13,874 bases of DNA. Source: CAVPRW01 sp046727435 [NCBI: bacterium] (GTDB lineage: Bacteria; Tectomicrobia; Entotheonellia; J063). Under the pieces are notes generated by a model. It had not been told where the DNA came from, searched no databases, and was given only the letters and a program-made list of their open reading frames with translations. The stretch's first letter is position 1, and each line of letters opens with the position of its first letter. The stretch lies in assembly GCA_046727435.1 (NCBI GenBank), contig JBKPCR010000310.1, forward strand, positions 1 to 13,874. The letters run 5' to 3'. Positions 5,325 to 13,523 of this stretch are shown here, piece by piece. The position numbers and the translations under genes are program-made.

Positions 5325-7379
5325 TCATCCAGCGGGCGCTGTTTTGCTGAGACAGTATGCTGCCGTCTCGACCATCGCGGTATCCAGTACCCCATAGCCC
5401 AGGTCCGCGAACACGGACGGCCAGGCTTCTCTCAGTAGGATTTCCTCACGCCACTTCTGGAACGAAGAGAGAAAGAATCCCGTGCGTGAGGTAATGGCGC
5501 CGAGCATGCCGCCGGCATAGAGCAGTTGCAGCCCCCGCTCAACAAACGCTGCGTACACATCGTTTTTTGTCCGTGGGTAAGCCTTTTCCACATATACCTT
5601 TGATGGCTTGCTCGCTTCTCCAAATGGCGGATTCATCAGTACGACGTCGAATTGCTGACGGCACAGATCGACAAATGCGAAACCCCGCGCGGCATCGTCG
5701 GCGAACAGTTGCCGCTGCAATCCCGTGCCGTTGGCAGCATGCCGTGCATATGTTTGTAAGAGGTCGAGTACTCGCGCCTCCGCCTGATGCCAGAATTCCT
5801 CGTCGGTGATCCCTGACACGTCGAAAAGACCGAGCTGTTCGACCGTGGGACGCTTATCCTTGGGCCACAAGGTTAACTGCTCCGCCTTCGGTCTGGTAAG
5901 CCATTGCTTCTTGGCCTCGGCGACAGCATCAGCGAGGTCTGCTTCAATCTTGAGAAGCGACCCCGCTTCACCTGCGAGCTGCATCTTGTCGAAGACCACG
6001 CGTACCAGTTGTCCAAGCACCGGAGGGTGGAGCCTTGTCACAAACTCATCGAGCAGAGCCCTCTCTCCTGGCATAGGTTCAGCGCAGACGATGTTCGTCT
6101 GGGCGATTCTTGGGCGATCGGTCTTGAAATCCATTGTCTGATACGCACGTTGGGCACGCAGCCAGAGCGTCAGGGCAGCGATCTGGGTGGCTCGTGAGTC
6201 GATGTCAATCCCATACAGATTACATCTCAGAATCAGGCCGGGGACATCACGCCGCATGGCATCCAGCGTAGGGTAGTCCTTCTTGAGAGACGGGCCGATG
6301 TCGGGATCGTCATAGGCTTCTTCGTATATTGTCTGGAGTAGGTCGAAGCAGTACAGCAGGAAGTGACCACTCCCACACGCCGGATCAAGGATCTTTAGCT
6401 CACGAGGGTCTTTCTTGGGTCGATGCGGAATATAAGCGGGTTGCTTGAGGAGTTCTTCCTGCGAGAGATCGCCTGTGCTTTCGCCAGTCGACTGTGGGAC
6501 TGATTCCCCCTCCCGCAGAAAGACCTCATTGGGCCGGCGAACCATATACCGGCACTGCTCCACAAGCTTTGTCTCGCCCTGGCGCATCTCGTAGCAGGTG
6601 CGGCCCAGCGTATTGTCGGTTAGGAACTCGACGACATAGCGAGGGGTGAAGAATTGATTGCGGAAGGCCAGTTCGTAAGAGTTTCGAGGAGCTTGGCTTT
6701 GCTTCCGGGCTTGGTCCCGCAGTTCCTTCGGCGTGAAATACTGATAGACCCAGCCGATGGTCTCGTCCTCAGTCCAGATTCCTACCAGCTCCTCGCTGTT
6801 GATCAGGGCCAGGACCTCATCGAGCACCCGTTGTGGCGGGTAGAGCCGGTTGGCCGGGTCGTTGGGGTTAAAAAGCACGCCGATCTCTTCGGAGAGCATA
6901 CTGCCTAACCAGTCGAGGAAATGCCGGTAGGCCACATCCTGCTGGCCAGTCCGAAAGAGCTGTTCATCCTCGGGGTGGTCAGCAAGATAAAACATGAAGC
7001 CTTGTGACCTTTGCCCGCGACTCACCGCTTCACGAAACCGTTGGCCTCCAATCCAGACTTGCCGGGTTTCCATCATCTTATAAGCGCAGAGGCGGTTCAA
7101 ATGCGTAAAGGCGATCTCGCGGATGAGCTGGTCAAGCGCCTCTTTGGGCTTGCAGCCGAGCGCTTTGATGTGCTCCAAAGCGTCGAGAATGTCCCCTCGA
7201 TACGCTTGATCCTGTACGGAGAGGTGCGTCATGCGCGAGGCGTCCTCGACGTGCACCTCGTCCTTGTTGCCGCGGTAGATGCCGAAATGCCCCTGGAGTG
7301 TCTGGGCAATGGATTCCTCCAAAAGTTTACGGCACTGGGTTACCGTATTGCGGAGCTTGTTGCGAATGGCTGGTTCCAT
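5325..7379 (-). CDS. pglX: BREX PglX, N-terminal catalytic half (adenine-specific DNA methyltransferase)
   Basis: This 684-residue protein holds the whole methyltransferase module of BREX PglX. The N-terminal helical region (about 1-240) leads to NQFFTPRYVVEFLTDNTLG (241-259). The SAM-binding motif I DPACGSGHFLLYCFDLL is at 332-348, the acidic LYGIDIDSRATQIAALTLWL at 388-407, and the catalytic motif IV NPPF at 583-586. The conserved tail reads GAITSRTGFFLSSFQKWREE and then DTAMVETAAYCL (666-677). It stops eight residues later, where full-length PglX would continue with FLRLLHDEDK. That continuation is encoded separately at 1506-3545, so the enzyme is split and not simply truncated. PglX methylates a non-palindromic adenine site, marking self DNA in BREX. 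The ATG at 7379 lies 3 bp after the HEPN stop with no clear Shine-Dalgarno, pointing to coupled translation. Activity probably requires the C-half. Confidence 0.93.
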   Translation of the reverse strand: MEPAIRNKLRNTVTQCRKLLEESIAQTLQGHFGIYRGNKDEVHVEDASRMTHLSVQDQAYRGDILDALEHIKALGCKPKEALDQLIREIAFTHLNRLCAYKMMETRQVWIGGQRFREAVSRGQRSQGFMFYLADHPEDEQLFRTGQQDVAYRHFLDWLGSMLSEEIGVLFNPNDPANRLYPPQRVLDEVLALINSEELVGIWTEDETIGWVYQYFTPKELRDQARKQSQAPRNSYELAFRNQFFTPRYVVEFLTDNTLGRTCYEMRQGETKLVEQCRYMVRRPNEVFLREGESVPQSTGESTGDLSQEELLKQPAYIPHRPKKDPRELKILDPACGSGHFLLYCFDLLQTIYEEAYDDPDIGPSLKKDYPTLDAMRRDVPGLILRCNLYGIDIDSRATQIAALTLWLRAQRAYQTMDFKTDRPRIAQTNIVCAEPMPGERALLDEFVTRLHPPVLGQLVRVVFDKMQLAGEAGSLLKIEADLADAVAEAKKQWLTRPKAEQLTLWPKDKRPTVEQLGLFDVSGITDEEFWHQAEARVLDLLQTYARHAANGTGLQRQLFADDAARGFAFVDLCRQQFDVVLMNPPFGEASKPSKVYVEKAYPRTKNDVYAAFVERGLQLLYAGGMLGAITSRTGFFLSSFQKWREEILLREAWPSVFADLGYGVLDTAMVETAAYCLSKTAPAG

Positions 7380-7382
7380 ATT

Positions 7383-8201
7383 TTATAACGTCCCAGTGAC
7401 TGCTAATATTTCCGCTTGAGCCCCTAACTCGGACATATGAGCTGACACCAACTCATCAAGACACAGACACACATGACTTATCGTATCGACGGCTTGCTTG
7501 GCCCACGCATAGCCGATCTCTTGTGGCGGACCGTCCAGAGATTTCTTTTCGCGATCTGCTCGATGGACAATATCATTGCGGCGATTGACAGTCTCGTTCA
7601 CAATTGTTCTCAGATCATCCTCATTGCGATGAAGCCTCTGGGCAATTTGGCTCCAGGCTGCTTCGATTCCCAGCAGTGAACCGGTGACGTGGATGCCTCG
7701 TACACCACTCAGATAGCTGAAATTCACAAAGCCGATCATCTTATTGGCGATAAACAGCGGGTCGGGATCAGCCAAAATCCGTACGACGTCCGTTAAACTG
7801 AACGTCAAATTCTTGAACTGCTCGACGACTTCCTTGTCACGCGGTACAAAATCCCGCCCCTTCGCTCTGATGACCACCTGCAATTCTGAGCGCAACAGTG
7901 CGGGAAGGTAGGTGTCTAGAACCGTGCACGCCGTCACAACTGCTTGTCGCAACAAATTTCGCAGTGCACTCCGTCGGATAGATAACGGGGCGATCTGGGC
8001 TCCCTCTCTAATCAATCCCAAAAAGATCTCGTTGTAAATCACCATCAGTCCTTCATCAGCCTCAGCCTTGACAAGAACTCGGAGGGCCTGGACCATTTCG
8101 CCGTCCGTCTTCGGCGTATCATGCTCCAGCAACCAATATACTCTGAGCATCAGTTCTGCTGGTCGAATGTTATCCTCGAAAATCTGTCGCGGGCTCAGCA
8201 T
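7383..8201 (-). CDS. HEPN-domain protein, putative RNase (RiboL-PSP-HEPN-like)
   Basis: This 272-residue, mostly helical protein carries a HEPN RNase motif: R208-N209-x3-H213 in NRRNDIVHRADR, which fits the R-polar-x3-H catalytic pattern. The surrounding text resembles the larger RiboL-PSP-like HEPN proteins: LRQAVVTACTVLDTYLPALL at 84-103, the long helical middle, the repeated N and R before the motif, and the final AKQAVDTISHVCLCLDELV helix. HEPN proteins with this motif act as dimeric RNases in Abi, toxin-antitoxin and other defence systems. It begins 3 bp after the brxC stop, with GGAG lying across that stop, and ends 3 bp before the pglX N-half. It is therefore a stable operon member. 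Its target and trigger are unknown. A purely structural HEPN role is possible but less likely because the motif is intact. Confidence 0.75.
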   Translation of the reverse strand: MLSPRQIFEDNIRPAELMLRVYWLLEHDTPKTDGEMVQALRVLVKAEADEGLMVIYNEIFLGLIREGAQIAPLSIRRSALRNLLRQAVVTACTVLDTYLPALLRSELQVVIRAKGRDFVPRDKEVVEQFKNLTFSLTDVVRILADPDPLFIANKMIGFVNFSYLSGVRGIHVTGSLLGIEAAWSQIAQRLHRNEDDLRTIVNETVNRRNDIVHRADREKKSLDGPPQEIGYAWAKQAVDTISHVCLCLDELVSAHMSELGAQAEILAVTGTL

Positions 8202-8204
8202 GAC

Positions 8205-11200
8205 TTACTCCAGAATGACCGCTGCACCTTCATCGAGGAGCTTTTGAATCACAGCTTCGAGCTGATCTAGCGCGGCTCTCAGATCCTCTCGGGAGCGGAT
8301 TGGCCGATTGAGCACGTCCGCCATCCGTACACGCCTGACGATGGTGTCGGCTTCCTTTTCGACCATCATCTCCCGGAGTTGCGTCAGTGCTGATGCCTTC
8401 AGCGCCTCGACAACGGCCAGATCGGATTCCATTTCTGCCAGTGTGGACTTTCCCAACGATGTGCCAGCTGCCACACGTTGGCGATCCGCCTCATCTCCGA
8501 GGCGGACTTGCAAAGGTGCGACGAGTGTCTCAATTAACTCCTTCAGAGGAGGCGGGAGTTCGTCGGTATGTGAGGGAAAGTTCATCTGCCATTCCGCGCG
8601 CCCTTTGAGCTCGTCTATGGCTTTGAGGTAAGCTTCTCGACGCCGATCGAAAAGGTCACAATAGGCGGACTGGTAAGCACCCATGACCGCCCTTGCGTGG
8701 GTACCGATGGCATCCAACTCTTCAAGAAGCTGTTCCGACTGTAAAAGGGTCTCCAACTCCTTCAGATGGCTTTCAATCTCGGCGAAGAGCGGATGCGAGG
8801 TCAGCTTCGGCCCCACGTCATGGATGGCGGTGCGAGCCTCTCTGATATGCGTCAGGGCAGTGTCATCCAGCACAGCGCGCATCTTCCTGATCCGCTCTCG
8901 ATTTTCTCGGAAAACATCACCCGTTTCGGTCAGAAGGCGTACACAGTCGTCCGACGAGGAGGATTGAATCCCCATGAGTGTACGTTGGAAATCTGTGATC
9001 AAGGATACGACAGGAAGCTGATAGGCTTCGGCCGTGGCCTTCAAGGGGTAGAGTTGTTCCAGCTCTTCACTTGCTAACTTCTTAAACGCCGATGCGATTG
9101 CCCCTTCTTCCACGTCGATTTCCTCTCCCGTGAGTTCTTCAAGCTGCTGCACCGCCAGGGTCAGCGTCTTGAGATTCAGCGTGTCACGTGGGGAGAACAG
9201 CGCGGTGCGGAAGGCCACAGTGTTCGTGAAGGGCACACGGGAGAGGGGATCCTGGTAGTTGCGAAAGCGACTCCCCTGATACGTGACCTCAATGGAACCA
9301 GCCCGGAAGAGGACTGCCAGGACGAGACGGAGCATGTCTCGATCCCAGCCATAACCAATGCCGCTGAACCTCCGCTCTAGGGTTCTTCCTGTCCGGGTGT
9401 CTTTATTGCCGTAGCTGTGCTCGCTGACGAGGTAATCGAAGACCTCCTTCGCAACGTCGGCAGCCGTATTCAGCACCAACTTGGGGCCGTCTTGGACGAC
9501 TAGCGCGAGGCCGTTGTCACCAGCGTAGAAGACCTGCGGCAGCGCCTTCAAGTCCGCAGCTTTGAGCAATGACTCTGCCTCGTCGCCCTTGAGTGGTCGA
9601 GCACCCATTTCGAGCTTTGGATAGAGATCGGGGACGATATGTCCGAAGAGCGTTTTGAGGATCTCACTCAGATTCTTCCCTAGCGATGCCGCTTCCCGTG
9701 CGACGCCCTGAAAAAGCCCCGTGCCTTTCTCCATGACTTGCGCCAGCTTGTCTTGCAAACACGATTGATAGGTGATGACGGCATTCTTTTCATCCTGCAG
9801 ACAGGTCGCTTCCTCTGTGGTGATCTTGTTTTGCGCCCGCAATTGATCGTACTTCTCGACCATCTTCCGTGACGCATACAATTGCCCGACCAAGTCGTCG
9901 ATCTCGGGAGTGAGCGCAAAGACCCAGTACACGTCATTCTTGTGGGATGCCTGACGGCTCTCCTCGCGCACCTCCGCCAGCCGCTTCGACATCTCCTCGG
10001 GGTCGTCGGCAACGCAAAGCGACAAAGGCAGGTCGCCTTCGTCGCCGATGTCCGCTCCGTCAACCCTCAGTCCCACTCGAAACGACCGAAAGTCCCTGTA
10101 GCGGTAGGTCCTGAGGGCTGCCTCGCCGAAGATGACACGGAGCATCTGCCGGATAATCTCATTGCGATCTCGTGGCTTGGGTTCCAGGTGGCCCCGTCGT
10201 TCCGTCTCCCAGCTCTTTTCTTGCGCCGTTTGCAGCTTCCAGCCGTCTTCCGTGTTACGAATGAACTGGGCGCTGTAGAGCTTCTTCACCGCCTCTTCGA
10301 CTTCTGCCACCGGCGCGGGCTTGCCCACGGCCTCAACCAGGAAGGCCGCGATATTGGCTTCGGTGCGCGGCAAGTCCCGTATGAACTCCAATAGGCAGGT
10401 CACCTTCGCCACCCGCAACATCCAGCCGTGGTCCTGCGGGTCACCTTTACACTGCTCGCTGATTTCATAAATGTCGGTGCGTCTTTCGTTCGAGAGGTTG
10501 CCTTCGACCAGTTCGAACACCATATCCAGCGTGACCAACGTGCCAATGGGCTTCTGTGCCATGGCGGTGCGGTCTGAGACCAACATTTCGTAGGCTTGCT
10601 TGATAATCGTCCGGTTACTGCCGCCGTATTGGCGTGGTGCTCCAGGTTGCAACCGAATGCCGGACATAATGCCAATACACAGGTCGATGTAATGCGGAGG
10701 ATAGGGATAAAACTGGATGAAATCACTTTCGCTCAGCGTCGTGCGCCGACTCGTGCGTTCGAGGCGCAGGGCAGCATTCAGCGCCCCCTGGTTATCTGTG
10801 AAGAGCTTCTTCAAAATCGGCTCCGCCTCGGGCTTCTTGGCAAGCACGCGCTTTGTCGCAACCTCCCGAATATCCGAGGGGGCCAGGTCGACTCGATACC
10901 GGAAGCGGTCTTGTAGTTTGGCCAATTCGACCCGTTTCGAGTCCAGGGCGGCGACCACCTCATCGAGCTTTTCCTGCGAGGTGACGACAATCCAGCACGG
11001 AGCAGGGATCTTGCGGGCTGTCAGCAGGTTCTTGCCGACTTTTCCGAACTCCTCGATCGTGGCGCGCAGGTCTTCGATCTTGTCACCGCTGCGGGCCACG
11101 TGCTGACCCACCTCATCGATGATGAACACGAGCCCCTTGCCGGGCCGGCGTCGACCAATTAGCTCAAAGGTGCGCTCGACCACCTTGCTCACCGTGATGG

Positions 11201-11897
11201 CGGTGTCTCGATTGCGCTGGGCATGCGACCATGAATCGGCTGATGGATAAGTGCTTGGGTCGATGGCGTGCAGCACAGCACTGGCCCGGGAGAGTTTTTG
11301 CGCGCCTTTTCGCACTATTCGCCACTCTTGCGGGTGGAGCTTGCGACAGGTTTCGATGAACTCGCCTAGCTTGCCCTCGGCCTCCAGTTCGATCTCTAGC
11401 TCAGCGATGTCGAAGTCCTCAGCATAATCGAGCTCGCGTAGCAGAACCGTGTACATCAATTCCGCAATCCGTTCGGTCACCTTACGGGTATCGCGCTCCT
11501 TGGCGACCTCGAACAGCATGACTTCGGTGGGAACGCGTGCCGTGATGGAGTCAAGGAAATTATTTATCCGCTCGTCTTCGATTTGTTGCTTGAACAACTC
11601 GGCAAATCCCTTCCCGCGTATCTTGCCGTTTTTCAGGGCGTACCCCAAATTCTTGGCAAACGAACTTTTCCCCGAGCCAAAGAAGCCCGAAATCCACACG
11701 CCAATGCCCTCGTGTGGCTCGGCAGGGGCTTCGGCAATCGCTTCGAGCAGCTGAGCGTACTGATCGCGAATACTGTCTGTGGCAATGTATTCTGTAATTT
11801 CCTCGTACACGGACTGCTCGTCGGCCTGATCGACCTGGATAATCTCCTCGATCTTGCGATCGAGATCCCGTGCCAGTAGCTCTCCAATAGTATTCAT
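8205..11897 (-). CDS. brxC: BREX BrxC, large P-loop ATPase
   Basis: This is a 1230-residue ATPase, the usual size for BREX type 1 BrxC. Walker A is GFFGSGKSSF at 71-80 and Walker B is LVFIIDEVGQHVARS at 256-270. Between them are the family texts RVPTEVMLFEVAKE and the long acidic helices. Family text also includes YPYPPHYIDLCIGIMSGIRL (about 396-415) and QYGGSNRTIIKQAYEMLV just after. The C-terminal third (from about 950) is rich in charged helices with coiled-coil character. BrxC is a core BREX component needed for both methylation and phage exclusion and probably hydrolyses ATP while bound to DNA or PglX. The ATG at 11897 has GAGG 8 bases upstream and lies 10 bp after the brxB stop. The gene is uninterrupted; every long frame on the opposite strand across it is a shadow. 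Confidence 0.95.
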   Translation of the reverse strand: MNTIGELLARDLDRKIEEIIQVDQADEQSVYEEITEYIATDSIRDQYAQLLEAIAEAPAEPHEGIGVWISGFFGSGKSSFAKNLGYALKNGKIRGKGFAELFKQQIEDERINNFLDSITARVPTEVMLFEVAKERDTRKVTERIAELMYTVLLRELDYAEDFDIAELEIELEAEGKLGEFIETCRKLHPQEWRIVRKGAQKLSRASAVLHAIDPSTYPSADSWSHAQRNRDTAITVSKVVERTFELIGRRRPGKGLVFIIDEVGQHVARSGDKIEDLRATIEEFGKVGKNLLTARKIPAPCWIVVTSQEKLDEVVAALDSKRVELAKLQDRFRYRVDLAPSDIREVATKRVLAKKPEAEPILKKLFTDNQGALNAALRLERTSRRTTLSESDFIQFYPYPPHYIDLCIGIMSGIRLQPGAPRQYGGSNRTIIKQAYEMLVSDRTAMAQKPIGTLVTLDMVFELVEGNLSNERRTDIYEISEQCKGDPQDHGWMLRVAKVTCLLEFIRDLPRTEANIAAFLVEAVGKPAPVAEVEEAVKKLYSAQFIRNTEDGWKLQTAQEKSWETERRGHLEPKPRDRNEIIRQMLRVIFGEAALRTYRYRDFRSFRVGLRVDGADIGDEGDLPLSLCVADDPEEMSKRLAEVREESRQASHKNDVYWVFALTPEIDDLVGQLYASRKMVEKYDQLRAQNKITTEEATCLQDEKNAVITYQSCLQDKLAQVMEKGTGLFQGVAREAASLGKNLSEILKTLFGHIVPDLYPKLEMGARPLKGDEAESLLKAADLKALPQVFYAGDNGLALVVQDGPKLVLNTAADVAKEVFDYLVSEHSYGNKDTRTGRTLERRFSGIGYGWDRDMLRLVLAVLFRAGSIEVTYQGSRFRNYQDPLSRVPFTNTVAFRTALFSPRDTLNLKTLTLAVQQLEELTGEEIDVEEGAIASAFKKLASEELEQLYPLKATAEAYQLPVVSLITDFQRTLMGIQSSSSDDCVRLLTETGDVFRENRERIRKMRAVLDDTALTHIREARTAIHDVGPKLTSHPLFAEIESHLKELETLLQSEQLLEELDAIGTHARAVMGAYQSAYCDLFDRRREAYLKAIDELKGRAEWQMNFPSHTDELPPPLKELIETLVAPLQVRLGDEADRQRVAAGTSLGKSTLAEMESDLAVVEALKASALTQLREMMVEKEADTIVRRVRMADVLNRPIRSREDLRAALDQLEAVIQKLLDEGAAVILE

Positions 11898-11907
11898 GAG
11901 CTCACCC

Positions 11908-12489
11908 TCAGCCGTAAATCTTGACGCGATAGTTGCCCAACGCTTCCCGATCCTTGAGGTCCATGAATCGCAGTCCGGTCGTGCCTTCGATAGAACCGGG
12001 GTAGAACAGGATAGTGGTGACTTGGGTCTTCCCCTGTAGCTGGTCGAGCAGCTTCGACATATGGTAGAGCCCAGGCGCCATCGCCGCGACCCTCGTCAGG
12101 AACACAATGCTTTTGGCCGGATCGTATGCTGCAAGTCGCTCCGCCACTAGGTCAGCCAGCGGTTGCCAATCGCGGTCGGACAAGTACGTGGTGACTTGCT
12201 CTTGCGCGGCGAGATAGCCCCTTTCCCGTTCTAGCCCCACTACGGCTTCAAGCCCCTCAGTTTCCTCAATAGCCAGCCATAGGAGGGCTGACATGGGAAT
12301 GCTGTGCACTTCCTTCCCGAAGGCTTCTAGCCGCGTCGCGAGCAGCCGAGCTTCCCGGCGCAGCTCCCATTCCTCGGTAGGCTCGTAGCGGAGGATGGCA
12401 AATGGCAAATCGTGATAGACGCTAATGCGAGGCGGTACAGCTTTCAGGTCGGCTTCGAGGAGCTCAATGCGCTGTCTCAGCGAGGACAT
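11908..12489 (-). CDS. brxB: BREX BrxB (DUF1788)
   Basis: This small 193-residue protein matches BrxB/DUF1788. It opens MSSLRQRIELLEADLKAVPP and continues with ISVYHDLPFAILRYEPTEEW, the family pattern. The C-terminal part reads VFLTRVAAMAPGLYHMSKLL and then LFYPGSIEGTTGLRFMDL. BrxB is a core BREX component of unknown biochemical activity that has been linked to the PglX/PglZ/BrxC complex. I chose ATG at 12489 rather than the longer frame start because GGAGG lies 9 bases upstream and the conserved sequence begins there. With this start the gene overlaps the end of brxA by 26 bp, so the two are co-translated. No domain beyond DUF1788 is visible. Confidence 0.92.
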   Translation of the reverse strand: MSSLRQRIELLEADLKAVPPRISVYHDLPFAILRYEPTEEWELRREARLLATRLEAFGKEVHSIPMSALLWLAIEETEGLEAVVGLERERGYLAAQEQVTTYLSDRDWQPLADLVAERLAAYDPAKSIVFLTRVAAMAPGLYHMSKLLDQLQGKTQVTTILFYPGSIEGTTGLRFMDLKDREALGNYRVKIYG

Positions 12490-13288
12490 AGGCGTAGTCC
12501 TCCAAAGAGTTCGTTGGGTAGGTGAGACGGGTGACAGTTCCCGCCGCATGATACTCTAGTATGCCCTGTTGATGGGCCTCGACCAGGAGGCGTTCGACGC
12601 CTTCAGGTGGCAGGAAGAACAGCTTCCAGTCAGGGAGATCGATGAGCTTTGCCCCTGACGGCTGGCGCTGTTTTAAGTAAAACGTGATATAAGCAAATGC
12701 CTCAATCGGAAGGTACGCTGGGGTAACGCGCTTATTGACCGCCCCTGCCAATACTCCAAAATCCCGCAGGGTCGACAGCAGCCCTTGGGTCACCCGGCGA
12801 ATCGTGTTCTCGCCCCACGAGCGTGTCGTTTTACCTTCCCTCACCCATTTGGCTATGGATCTTTCGACCTCGGTCACCTCGATATCCGAGATGCCCCGTG
12901 CTTTCAGCGGGAGGATTAGTTCGGTGACCATATCGTGGAGAAGACAGTCAGCTCTAGCAGAGTGGAAATAGAGCAAGGGGTCGAGCGATGTGGCCGGAAA
13001 GCGATGGTTGACCAGGACCACCAATGCCTTGGTGACCGACTCTTCTCTCAAGTAGCGCTGCCTGAATATGGCCAGGATATTCTTCACCCGTGATCGGGAT
13101 GCTTTCGCAAAGACATTCTCCCGGCGCAGGCGATCCAAGTTATCCCGAATCGATGCCTGCACATCCCAGTGGGACAGCAGCGTTTTGGTGTCGGCGAGCA
13201 ATGCCCCAGCTTTGATGATCTTTGATGTGTACGGAGGGCAGTGTAACCTCGACTTCTTTTCGTTATCCCTCAAGTTCTGGTCAACCAA
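12464..13288 (-). CDS. brxA: BREX BrxA (DUF1819)
   Basis: The conserved part is a DUF1819/BrxA protein. It starts at YTSKIIKAGALLADTKTLLS and includes VFAKASRSRVKNILAIFRQR, then NHRFPATSLDPLLYFHSARA and WGENTIRRVTQGLLSTLRDF. BrxA homologues are small DNA-binding proteins encoded first in type 1 BREX operons. The in-frame open region extends up to a TTG at 13429, but that leader (rich in Arg, Cys and Trp) looks like translated 5' UTR. I propose TTG at 13288 as the start: the strong AGGAG lies only 4 bases upstream and leaves a 274-residue protein of the expected size. Another TTG at 13273 and an ATG at 13423 are alternatives. The end overlaps brxB by 26 bp. Being first, it sits just downstream of the terminator and candidate promoter. 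Confidence 0.85.
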   Translation of the reverse strand: MVDQNLRDNEKKSRLHCPPYTSKIIKAGALLADTKTLLSHWDVQASIRDNLDRLRRENVFAKASRSRVKNILAIFRQRYLREESVTKALVVLVNHRFPATSLDPLLYFHSARADCLLHDMVTELILPLKARGISDIEVTEVERSIAKWVREGKTTRSWGENTIRRVTQGLLSTLRDFGVLAGAVNKRVTPAYLPIEAFAYITFYLKQRQPSGAKLIDLPDWKLFFLPPEGVERLLVEAHQQGILEYHAAGTVTRLTYPTNSLEDYAYVLAETAH

Positions 13289-13401
13289 GCGTCTCCTACC
13301 TCTACTCACTCTCCTCGGTGCCTGCACACGCCTTCTTCCGGACCAATCTATGCATCCCAGCTGTTGCGCCCTGTAGATTAGCACGAAACAGCACTGATCG
13401 C

Positions 13402-13429
13402 ATTCTGACACATGCCAAGGCATTTTCAA
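13402..13429 (-). promoter_or_regulatory. candidate BREX operon promoter with inverted repeat between the boxes
   Basis: On the minus strand TTGAAA (13424-13429) could be a -35 box (5 of 6) and CAGAAT (13402-13407) a -10 box (4 of 6), with a 16-base spacer. The spacer holds the inverted repeat ATGCC-TT-GGCAT (13412-13423), well placed for a repressor. Transcription from here would give a leader of more than 100 bases before the proposed brxA start. No regulator gene (such as brxR) is seen in this window. The boxes are only moderately good, so this is a suggestion. Confidence 0.35.
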
Positions 13430-13432
13430 AGA

Positions 13433-13454
13433 GGGGCGACGGCTGCGTCGCCCC
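13433..13454. terminator. strong hairpin terminator between the ABM gene and brxA
   Basis: A perfect 9-bp GC-rich stem, GGGGCGACG (13433-13441) and CGTCGCCCC (13446-13454), encloses the loop GCTG. It is flanked on the plus strand by AAAGA on the left and TGCTCTTTT on the right, so it can act for either strand. In the minus direction it lies about 70 bp after the ABM-gene stop and ends in TCTTTG, so it most likely closes that transcript and insulates the BREX operon. Confidence 0.75.
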
Positions 13455-13523
13455 TGCTCTTTTGCGGGCCAGGCCCCACAGAAATCCTGACCTCCTCCGT
13501 AAGAACAGCGGCAGTGATGGCGA

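Noticed and set aside
5325-5350. A simple frameshift or sequencing error joining the two pglX halves
   Set aside because: The continuation is more than 1.7 kb away, behind two complete genes with coupled starts, so a single base change cannot join them.
9882-10394. 170-codon plus-strand open frame
   Set aside because: It lies wholly inside brxC on the opposite strand, has no ribosome site or recognisable domain, and brxC is unambiguous.
13289-13429. N-terminal extension of brxA to give 321 residues
   Set aside because: The leader has no BrxA-like text, overlaps a candidate promoter, and follows the terminator immediately; a much better ribosome site is found before TTG 13288.
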